Below, in pieces: positions 1-6,555 of a stretch of 17,982 nucleotides of DNA. The stretch covers positions 1 to 17,982 of the forward strand of contig JAAAOD010000035.1 of assembly GCA_009908535.1 (NCBI GenBank), read 5' to 3'. How positions within the stretch are numbered: position 1 is the first letter of the stretch; each line of letters starts with the position of its first letter. The translations under genes were made by a program, and so were the position numbers. The notes under the pieces were generated by a model. That model saw nothing but the letters and a program-made list of their open reading frames with translations. It searched no databases and had not been told where the DNA came from. The stretch is from Verrucomicrobiota bacterium. GTDB lineage: Bacteria; Verrucomicrobiota; Verrucomicrobiia; Opitutales; Oceanipulchritudinaceae.

Positions 1-405
1 GGCCTTGAGGATCGTGTGATCCTCACCGATTCGCTTCCCGACGAGGAAATGCCCGATTTCTACCGGGCGGCGGATGTTTTCTGTCTGCCCAGCCGTTACG
101 AACCCTTCGGCATGACGGCGATCGAGGCGATGGCCTGTGGAACGCCCACCGTCGTGACGACGCACGGAGGACTGTATCGAACTCTTACCTACGGGACGGA
201 TGCCCTTTTCGCGGACACCTTTGACAAGGTCGATTTCGGTATCACCATCCTGAAAGCGATCCGCTACAAAAAGATCCGCGACCGCATGGCGACAGAGGGC
301 GCCCACACCGTCCGCAGCCTGTTCACCTGGACCGGGATCGCGCAGCAGATTCTCAAGCTGGTGGAAGGCCGGAAAACCCCCTCCATCGTCGTCAGCGACG
401 AGTAA
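1..405 (+). CDS. Sucrose-phosphate-synthase-like glycosyltransferase (GT4), C-terminal part
   Basis: The reading frame is open from the first base, so the gene starts outside the window; about 134 C-terminal residues are visible. They form the end of a GT-B retaining glycosyltransferase: the segment SRYEPFGMTAIEAMACGTP contains the E-x7-E motif that binds the nucleotide sugar, followed by a conserved TTHGGL loop. The EPFGMTAIEAMACGTP wording is typical of sucrose-phosphate synthase and of mannosylfructose-phosphate synthase, which join a hexose from a nucleotide sugar to fructose-6-phosphate in the cytoplasm. Only six bases separate its stop from a phosphatase of the matching type, and a fructokinase follows. 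Sucrose phosphate is therefore the most likely product (inference). Donor and acceptor cannot be decided from this fragment; mannosylfructose phosphate remains possible. Confidence 0.85.
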   Translation, partial: GLEDRVILTDSLPDEEMPDFYRAADVFCLPSRYEPFGMTAIEAMACGTPTVVTTHGGLYRTLTYGTDALFADTFDKVDFGITILKAIRYKKIRDRMATEGAHTVRSLFTWTGIAQQILKLVEGRKTPSIVVSDE

Positions 406-411
406 ACCGAC

Positions 412-2535
412 ATGACCAAAGACGAAGCTCCGCTCCGTTTCTTTGCCTCCGATCTAGACGGGACTCTTCTCGGCAAGCTGGACGCGACGCAGACTTTCCG
501 GGACACCTGGTTGAAGCTGCCAGCCGGGGGGCGTCCTCTGCTGTGCTACAACACCGGGCGGCTTTTGGACGACACCCTCTCCCTCATCAAGGAGGGCATC
601 CTGCCTCCTCCCGATTACCTGATCTGCGGGGTGGGGACCCTTATTTACGATTTCAAGGCGAAGAAGCCCCTGAAGTCGTTCCAGACCATTCTCGAAGAAG
701 GCTGGGACAAGAAAACCGTCGAGCGGGTGCTCCGCGAACAGGTTCCCGGAGCGACCCTGCAACCGGCGTATTACCAGACGGACTACAAATCGAGCTGGTA
801 TGCGATGGACCTCGGTGAGGAGGACATCAACGCCCTTGACGGGGCCCTTGAGAGGGCGGGCCTGGACATCAATATCGTGTATTCGAGTAATCGCGACCTT
901 GATATCCTGCCCAAATTCGCGAACAAGGGCAACGCGCTCAGCTGGCTGCTCAAGCATCTGCGGATTCCGCGCAAGCAGTGTGCGGTGGCGGGGGATACCG
1001 GCAACGATTCGGCAATGATCCTGAAGCGGGGAGTGCGGGGGATCGTCGTGGGCAACGCGCAGCCGGAACTACTGGAGGCCATTATCGGCAAGGAGGTGTA
1101 CGTGGCCCGCGAAGTCTGTGCCGACGGCGTTCTGGAGGCGCTAGAGGCGATGGGGGTGGTGAAGGAGATCCAGCGCGCGGAAGGCCCCGTCGACAGCGAC
1201 CTTGTCGAGGTGGCCGAGCATGAAAGCCTGCACCATTTTCTGGAGGAGGAGCCGGTCGCGCACCTGGGCAAGGAGGATCTTGCCTTCTTACGCCACGCCC
1301 GTGAAAAGGCGATCGAGGGCCTTCGCAGGAACATCACGCCGGTCGGGTTTTCCGCCTGTTCGCTCGAGGATAACGAGAGCCGCGGGACGGATGCGAATTA
1401 CCGAAGCGTCTGGGCGAGAGACGGCAGCATAACGGTTATCGGAGCCCTGACCTGCAATGACGAACAGCTGCTTTCCTGTGCGAAAGCCACCCTTACCACC
1501 CTGCTGGAACATGTTTCCCCGACAGGGCAGCTGCCCGCCAACGTCAGCATCGACAACGGACATCCGGATTACAGCGGCGTCGGGGCCATCTGCTCGATTG
1601 ACAGCGGGCTCTGGGTCATCATCGCCTTTTACGAATACATCAACGCGACGGGAGACATGGAACTGCTGCGGTACTCCCTTCCCGTTCTGCAGCGTTCGAT
1701 GAACTGGTTGAGTGCGCATGACAGCAACAACGACGCCCTTCTTGAAATTCCCGAGGCGGGCGACTGGACGGATTTGTTCGGGCGCAGTTACAATGTCCTC
1801 TACGATGAAATCCTCTGGTTCCGGGCCAACATCTGCTTTGGCCGGCTTCTCGAGATGCTGGGTGAATGGCACCGGGCGGGGGACTACATCCGCTGGGCCT
1901 CCTCGATCAAGGCGGCCATTCTGCATAAGTTCTGGCCGACCACGCAGGGAGGGGAGAACTCCCGCTACAGTTTCGCCGACAAACAGTTCTCTCTCGGGGA
2001 CACCAACTACCTCATCGCCCAGGTGACGCCGTTCGACTTTGACTGGCGGTGCGACGTCTACGGGAACATTCTCGCTTCCCTGCACAACGTCCTCGACATG
2101 GAGCGGGCGAAGATCTCCTTCCGCTTCCTCTGGGGGACCGGCGTCAACGAACCTTTCCCGGTCGCGAATCTTTATCCGGTTGTACAGGCCGGCGATCCGG
2201 GCTGGCGGACCTACTACGTCGTCAATCTGCTCAATCTTCCGCATCATTACCACAACGGCGGCCTCTGGCCCTTTATCGGGGCGCAGTGGGTTCGCTTCGT
2301 GAACCAGATCGGACTGCGGGAGGTCGCCCTGAACGAGCTTCTGAAGCTGGCGAAGCTGAACCAGAGCGGCATTCATGCGGAATGGGAATTCAATGAATGG
2401 GCGCACGGACAAACCGGGAAGCCGATGGGCAAGGCCTACCAGGCTTGGAGCTGCAGCGAATTCCTCCACGCCTGTTATGACCTGCGCATTACGGGAACCG
2501 CGACCGCCTCCAACGCAAAAAAATCGGCACTATGA
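412..2535 (+). CDS. Fusion protein: sucrose-phosphate phosphatase (HAD-IIB) plus GH100-like glycoside hydrolase
   Basis: A 707-residue two-domain protein. Residues about 8-250 are a HAD-IIB phosphatase of the sucrose-6-phosphate phosphatase type: nucleophile motif DLDGT (D14, D16), YNTGR near residue 46, K172 in ANKGNA, and the metal-binding GDTGNDS (D195, D199). Residues about 285-690 resemble the (alpha/alpha)6 hydrolases of the alkaline/neutral invertase (GH100) and amylo-alpha-1,6-glucosidase groups: WARDG at 334-338, DSGLW at 397-401, EAGDW near 450, YHNGGLWP at 613-620, EWEFNEW at 657-663 and KAYQAWS near 674. The DSGLW, YHNGG-WP and QAWS blocks are what one expects in GH100 invertase. 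Known family roles would make the first domain release sucrose from its phosphate and the second cleave a sucrose-like bond. No signal peptide is seen, so it should be cytoplasmic. No clear Shine-Dalgarno precedes the ATG. The hydrolase substrate is uncertain; an alpha-glucan or another disaccharide is possible. Confidence 0.85.
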   Translation: MTKDEAPLRFFASDLDGTLLGKLDATQTFRDTWLKLPAGGRPLLCYNTGRLLDDTLSLIKEGILPPPDYLICGVGTLIYDFKAKKPLKSFQTILEEGWDKKTVERVLREQVPGATLQPAYYQTDYKSSWYAMDLGEEDINALDGALERAGLDINIVYSSNRDLDILPKFANKGNALSWLLKHLRIPRKQCAVAGDTGNDSAMILKRGVRGIVVGNAQPELLEAIIGKEVYVAREVCADGVLEALEAMGVVKEIQRAEGPVDSDLVEVAEHESLHHFLEEEPVAHLGKEDLAFLRHAREKAIEGLRRNITPVGFSACSLEDNESRGTDANYRSVWARDGSITVIGALTCNDEQLLSCAKATLTTLLEHVSPTGQLPANVSIDNGHPDYSGVGAICSIDSGLWVIIAFYEYINATGDMELLRYSLPVLQRSMNWLSAHDSNNDALLEIPEAGDWTDLFGRSYNVLYDEILWFRANICFGRLLEMLGEWHRAGDYIRWASSIKAAILHKFWPTTQGGENSRYSFADKQFSLGDTNYLIAQVTPFDFDWRCDVYGNILASLHNVLDMERAKISFRFLWGTGVNEPFPVANLYPVVQAGDPGWRTYYVVNLLNLPHHYHNGGLWPFIGAQWVRFVNQIGLREVALNELLKLAKLNQSGIHAEWEFNEWAHGQTGKPMGKAYQAWSCSEFLHACYDLRITGTATASNAKKSAL

Positions 2536-3401
2536 GTGAAAAGATCCTCTGTTTCGGTGAAATTGTCTGGGATGCCCTTCCCGAGGGAATCTTTCTCGGC
2601 GGGGCACCCCTTAACGTGGCTTATCACCTGCACTGTCTTGGCCGGGAGGCCCTTCCTGTTTCACGGATCGGCAGGGACTTTCTCGGACGGGAGACCCTGC
2701 GGCGATTGCAGGCAAAAGGCGTAGCGACCGAACAAATACAAAAGAGCGAAAAAGCGGAAACGGGCGCGGTCATTGTGGAATTGAATGCCGCGGGGGATGC
2801 CCGCTACGAGATTCTCGAGGACGCGGCCTGGGACGGGATCTCCGCCGGGAAGAGTCTCCTTGCCGAAGCGGGTGCGGCCTCCGCGCTTGTCTACGGTACC
2901 CTCAGCACACGATCGGCGACGAACCGGGAGACCCTCGGCGCCCTCCTTGCGAAAGTCCCGGTCCGGCTTTGCGATGTCAATCTGCGCGCGCCCTACGACG
3001 ATGCCGGCAACGCCCTCGAGTGGGCCTCCCGGGCGACGGTGATCAAACTGAACGAGGAGGAGCTGGAGGCGCTTAGCGACCTGCCGACGACAGAGAGTCT
3101 GGAGGCAAAGTTGCGCAACCTTAGCGACCGGACAGGCGTGCGGACCATCGTCGTCACCCGCGGCGGCAAAGGGGCGGTGCTTCTGGATGAAGAGAAAGTC
3201 TACGAGGGCCTGGCTCCGAAAGTGGAGGTCGCGGACACGGTCGGTGCGGGTGACGCTTTCACGGCCGCCTTTCTCGACGCTTCCCTGCGCAAGGTTTCTC
3301 CTCTGGAGGGTCTGCGGCGGGCCCTGTCCATCGGCGCGCATGTGGCGTCGAAAAGCGGTGCTCAACCTGAGTACCATCCTGCGGATGTCGTGGGCGGCTA
3401 A
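2532..3401 (+). CDS. PfkB-family sugar kinase, probable fructokinase
   Basis: A 289-residue ribokinase-fold kinase, near the usual 290-320 of fructokinases. The N-terminal sugar-binding motif GGAPLNVAYHLHCLG lies at residues 23-37, and the C-terminal PfkB signature DTVGAGDAFTAAF at 235-247 contains the catalytic Asp241 and the anion hole. The FGEIVWDALPEG opening is typical of bacterial fructokinases. The enzyme would phosphorylate fructose with ATP to fructose-6-phosphate. Its ATG overlaps the preceding stop as ATGA, so it is probably translationally coupled to the phosphatase/hydrolase gene; in that context it would recycle fructose released by the hydrolase domain. It converges on purM with only 17 bases between the stops and no obvious terminator. 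Substrate specificity is inferred from context; other hexoses are possible. Confidence 0.88.
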   Translation: MSEKILCFGEIVWDALPEGIFLGGAPLNVAYHLHCLGREALPVSRIGRDFLGRETLRRLQAKGVATEQIQKSEKAETGAVIVELNAAGDARYEILEDAAWDGISAGKSLLAEAGAASALVYGTLSTRSATNRETLGALLAKVPVRLCDVNLRAPYDDAGNALEWASRATVIKLNEEELEALSDLPTTESLEAKLRNLSDRTGVRTIVVTRGGKGAVLLDEEKVYEGLAPKVEVADTVGAGDAFTAAFLDASLRKVSPLEGLRRALSIGAHVASKSGAQPEYHPADVVGG

Positions 3402-3418
3402 GCAGTCCAGCGGTGGCC

Positions 3419-4501
3419 TCAGAAAGACAATCCAACCGAGCCGTTCCCGCGGGTGACCTCGCCAATCACGGAGGGCCGGTGCCCGCAGGAACGGGCGAGT
3501 TGGCTTACTTCCTTGACCGCGTCCCTTGCGACGATCAGGACCAGTCCGATGCCCATGTTGAAGACCTCGTAGGCCTCTTCCTTCCCGACCTCCCCGCTTT
3601 CCACCATGACCTTGAAGATCGGAAGCGGGTTCCACGAATTTGTATCGATAAGGGCGCTACAGTTGCCGGGGAGAACGCGGGAAAGGTTTCCGGTAAAGCC
3701 ACCCCCGGTGATGTGCGCGGCCGCGAAAACGGCATTGCCCTTTCTGGCGGAGGCCCGGGGACCCTCGTTGACGGCGGCAAAGGTTTTCTGCAGGAAGGGG
3801 CTGTAGTTGAGATGGGGCTTCAGCAGCGCCGTGTCCGTGCGGGTCTTCTGCCCGGGAAGGGGATCGCGCGGATCGAGGCGCAATTCCCGGAAGAGAATAC
3901 GCCGGGCGAGGGAATAGCCGTTGGTGTGCAGTCCGCTGGAGGCGAGCCCCAGCAGCTGATCCCCCGGCCGGACGGCCTCCCCAGTGAGAATGGCGCTTTT
4001 CTCCACCGCCCCGACGATGGTCCCGACGAGGTCGCACTCGCCCTTGGCATACACGCCGGGAAGTTCGGCGGTCTCGCCCCCGACAAGGGCGATGTTTCCC
4101 TCCGTGCAGGCCTTGGCGAGTCCCTTCATGAGGGTGACGTAGGTCGTGTTGAGAACGCCTGTCGCGTAGTAGTCGAGGAAATACAAAGGCTCCGCACCGC
4201 AGACGGCGATGTCATTGGCACAGTGGTTGACAATGTCGGCCCCGAGGTGCCGGTAATGGCCGCAGAGGCGGGCGGCCGTCACCTTGGTCCCGACGGAGTC
4301 AGTGCTGCTGACAAGGACGGGATGGCGAAGCCCGAGGCGGGAAATGTCGAAAAAGCCGCCAAAGCCTCCGATGGCGCCGAGGGACTCCGGGCGGGTCGCC
4401 CTGGCAAGGGCGGGTTTGACCCGGTCGAGGAGGTGGTCGGCTTTGGCGACATCCACGCCAGAGCGGGCGTAGGCGGAAGAGGCGGATTTTTTCTCAGGCA
4501 T
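3419..4501 (-). CDS. purM: Phosphoribosylformylglycinamidine cyclo-ligase (AIR synthetase)
   Basis: A 360-residue PurM, close to the 345-360 typical of the family. It closes the imidazole ring in step five of de novo purine synthesis: FGAM plus ATP to aminoimidazole ribonucleotide, in the cytoplasm. Visible family motifs in order are GGFGGFFD (about 44-51), the ATP-binding SSTDSVGTKV, the HCANDIAVCGAEPLYFLDY block, GGETAELPG and SSGLHTNGYSLAR. The start at 4501 is chosen because the sequence from it, including ARSGVDV, matches the normal PurM N-terminus, whereas the open frame upstream is low-complexity antisense of purF. The ATG overlaps the purF stop by 8 bases (ATGCCTGA), so the two genes form an operon and are probably coupled. 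It converges with the fructokinase gene. Confidence 0.96.
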   Translation of the reverse strand: MPEKKSASSAYARSGVDVAKADHLLDRVKPALARATRPESLGAIGGFGGFFDISRLGLRHPVLVSSTDSVGTKVTAARLCGHYRHLGADIVNHCANDIAVCGAEPLYFLDYYATGVLNTTYVTLMKGLAKACTEGNIALVGGETAELPGVYAKGECDLVGTIVGAVEKSAILTGEAVRPGDQLLGLASSGLHTNGYSLARRILFRELRLDPRDPLPGQKTRTDTALLKPHLNYSPFLQKTFAAVNEGPRASARKGNAVFAAAHITGGGFTGNLSRVLPGNCSALIDTNSWNPLPIFKVMVESGEVGKEEAYEVFNMGIGLVLIVARDAVKEVSQLARSCGHRPSVIGEVTRGNGSVGLSF

Positions 4502-6416
4502 CGTAGCTGCGTCCCCTGCGGTTCTCGAAGTAGTCGATAAAAGCCCGGTTGACGGTGCGGTTGCCTCCCGGGGTCGGGTAGTTGCCGGTGAAATACCAGT
4601 CTCCGGTATGCTCGGGAATGGCGGCGTGCAGGTTGCCGATGGTCTGGTACAGGATCCGCAGCTCACCCTGCCATGGAATGTCGGAGGGATAGAGAAGGTC
4701 GGCGATTTTTCCGGATATTTCTTCCGTGCTGAAGGGGGCGTAGATCTCCTTGACGCAATTGACCTGGTCTTCCTTCGGCTTCTTGACCTCGCTGAGACAG
4801 GCCTTGTAGACCTCGTGAATGCGGGTTTCGGCATTACGCTCCCTGAGCAGGGCGACGGCGGCCTGAAAGGCGATGAATTTGCCCAGCTCGCTCATGTCGA
4901 TGCCGTAGCAGTCGGGATACCGGATCTGGGGAGCGGTGGAAGCGACGATGATTTTGCGGGGATTGGTCCGGGAAAGGATCTTGATAATGGACTCGCGCAG
5001 GGTGGTGCCGCGGACGATAGAATCATCAAGGACGACGAGCTGATCCTCCGCATTCACCACCTCGTAGGTGATGTCGTAAACGTGGGAAACCATCTTGCTG
5101 CGGCCTCTTTCCTGGGAGATGAAAGTGCGCAGCTTGATATCCTTGTGAGCAATTTTTTCGGCCCGGGGCCAGTTGCGGAGGATAAGGTGGTCAATCAGTT
5201 CTTCCGACAGGGTACCGGCTTCCTGCGCGGCGAGGATCTCCGCCTTGACGGTGGATCGCCGCTCCTCCCGAAGGGCGTGGAGGAGTCCGTAGCTGGCGGT
5301 TTCGGCCGTATTGGGGATGTAGGAAAAGACGGCATGCTCGAGATCGTGGCCGATTTCCTTGAGAATCTGCGGGCAAAGGGCTGCCCCGAGGGCCTTCCGC
5401 TCGCGATAGATTTCCGGATCATTGCCGCGCGAGAAATAGATCCTTTCGAACGAACAGGAAGTACGCGGCAGGGGATCATGGAAGGGCGCCTCCCGGACGG
5501 AGCCATCCGCCTTGATGGAAATGATATGGCCGGGCCGGACTTCCCGGATATCGCGGCTGTCCTTGTCAAAGGCGGTCTGCAGGGGGACCTGTTCGGAGGC
5601 GAAGGCGATGACTTCCTCATCCTCGAAGAAGTAGACGGGGCGGATTCCGCGGGGATCGCGCATAACAAAGGCGTCCCCGTTGCCGATGAGGCCGGGGATG
5701 ACGTAGCCGCCGTCCCATGAAGCGGCGGCTTTGCGGAGAATCCTCACGATATCGAGTTCGCGCGAAATAATGCTGGGAATCTCGTGGCCAGGAAGCTGTT
5801 CCTCGTCCCGCACCCGCCGGTAGATGGCGTCGTGAGCCTCGTCGAGATGAAAGCCGATTTCCTCGAGGATGGTCTGGGTATCGGTATCAAAAATGGGGTG
5901 CTGGCCGCGCTGGATGAGGATTTCATTCAGCTCCGGGGTGTTGGTCATGTTGAAATTACCGCAGACCATGAGGTTGCGGGTCGGCCAGTTGCTGCGGCGG
6001 AAGTAGGGATGGCAGGAGCTTTCCTTGAATTCCCCCGAGGTTCCGTACCTGAGGTGCCCCATGAGCACCTCCCCGCCAAAATCGAAATGGCGTTTCACGG
6101 TCTCCGGGAACTCGGGAATGATGAGGCCGCGCTGGACCGCCTTGTCGTAGCGCTTGAGCGGCTTTTTGAAGAGCTGGCCGAGGGAATTCTCCTTCAGGGC
6201 GCGTTCGCGGTTCATAAACTTCTGTCCTCTCTCCACATTCAGCTTCACGCAACCGATGCCGGCTCCGTCCTGGCCGCGGTTGTGTTGTTTCTCCATGAGA
6301 AGAAACAGCTTGTTGAAGCCGTAGAGGGGGGAACCATACTTTTGCTGGAAGAAAGCCAGGGGCTTTTTCAGCCGGATCATGGCGATTCCACAGTGGTGCT
6401 TGATCAACTCGCTCAT
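4494..6416 (-). CDS. purF: Amidophosphoribosyltransferase
   Basis: A 640-residue PurF catalysing the committed step of purine synthesis, PRPP plus glutamine to phosphoribosylamine. The start at 6416 places the N-terminal nucleophile at Cys9 in KHHCGIAMI, so an eight-residue propeptide would have to be removed to expose it. The Ntn-glutaminase domain includes EKQHNRGQDGAG, the GHLRYGTSG block and the GNFNMTNTPEL segment. The phosphoribosyltransferase domain has the PRPP loop VLDDSIVRGTT with Asp464-Asp465. At 640 residues it is longer than the roughly 470-505 of Escherichia coli and Bacillus enzymes; the opening and the extended segments resemble the Bacteroidetes type. No strong Shine-Dalgarno is visible. 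It is first in a purF-purM operon and divergent from purL across 139 bp. The open frame upstream of 6416 (to 7199) is antisense to purL and was not used. Confidence 0.95.
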   Translation of the reverse strand: MSELIKHHCGIAMIRLKKPLAFFQQKYGSPLYGFNKLFLLMEKQHNRGQDGAGIGCVKLNVERGQKFMNRERALKENSLGQLFKKPLKRYDKAVQRGLIIPEFPETVKRHFDFGGEVLMGHLRYGTSGEFKESSCHPYFRRSNWPTRNLMVCGNFNMTNTPELNEILIQRGQHPIFDTDTQTILEEIGFHLDEAHDAIYRRVRDEEQLPGHEIPSIISRELDIVRILRKAAASWDGGYVIPGLIGNGDAFVMRDPRGIRPVYFFEDEEVIAFASEQVPLQTAFDKDSRDIREVRPGHIISIKADGSVREAPFHDPLPRTSCSFERIYFSRGNDPEIYRERKALGAALCPQILKEIGHDLEHAVFSYIPNTAETASYGLLHALREERRSTVKAEILAAQEAGTLSEELIDHLILRNWPRAEKIAHKDIKLRTFISQERGRSKMVSHVYDITYEVVNAEDQLVVLDDSIVRGTTLRESIIKILSRTNPRKIIVASTAPQIRYPDCYGIDMSELGKFIAFQAAVALLRERNAETRIHEVYKACLSEVKKPKEDQVNCVKEIYAPFSTEEISGKIADLLYPSDIPWQGELRILYQTIGNLHAAIPEHTGDWYFTGNYPTPGGNRTVNRAFIDYFENRRGRSYDA

Positions 6417-6426
6417 TGGGAAGCTG

Positions 6427-6471
6427 GAGGGTCCGCGCGGGAAAATGCCCAACGTGGGCAGGTGGACCCTC
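6427..6471. promoter_or_regulatory. Nested inverted repeat in the purF-purL divergent intergenic region
   Basis: The only gap between the two divergent purine transcription units (6417-6555) carries two nested dyads. The outer perfect 8-bp arms are GAGGGTCC (6427-6434) and GGACCCTC (6464-6471). The inner perfect 5-bp arms are TGCCC (6446-6450) and GGGCA (6456-6460) around AACGT. The location suggests a shared operator, or an RNA hairpin in the purF leader, which starts at 6416 on the opposite strand. The sequence does not match the E. coli PurR operator or a purine riboswitch core that I can recognise. A regulatory role is inference. No clear -35/-10 pair could be assigned. Confidence 0.35.
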
Positions 6472-6547
6472 GAGGGCAAATTCTTTTCCGAACGGATTTT
6501 CAGCACGCCGACCGGGCAGGCTTGACCCTCGGGGACGCTCGCCCAGA

Positions 6548-6554
6548 AGGGAGG
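6548..6554 (+). promoter_or_regulatory. Ribosome binding site of purL
   Basis: AGGGAGG lies directly before the purL ATG at 6556 with one base between them. It is the clearest purine-rich Shine-Dalgarno match among the intact genes here; most of the others have none. The spacing is shorter than the usual 5-9 bases, so the effective anti-SD pairing may use its upstream part (GAAGGGAG). Confidence 0.5.
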
Positions 6555-6555
6555 C

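Noticed and set aside
1288..2469. 393-codon minus-strand open frame across the GH100-like domain
   Set aside because: Antisense shadow of a well-supported coding region with no recognisable motifs.
2657..2665. parS half-site TGTTTCACG
   Set aside because: Only one half of the 16-bp palindrome is present, inside the fructokinase coding sequence and about 10 kb from the ParA gene; likely chance.
3402..3418. Bidirectional terminator between the convergent fructokinase and purM genes
   Set aside because: The 17-bp gap contains no inverted repeat or T tract.
4502..4834. Upstream extension of the purM open frame
   Set aside because: The added 111 residues are Ser/Pro/Thr/Arg-rich and lie antisense-frame-shifted within purF; the PurM family match begins at the ATG at 4501.
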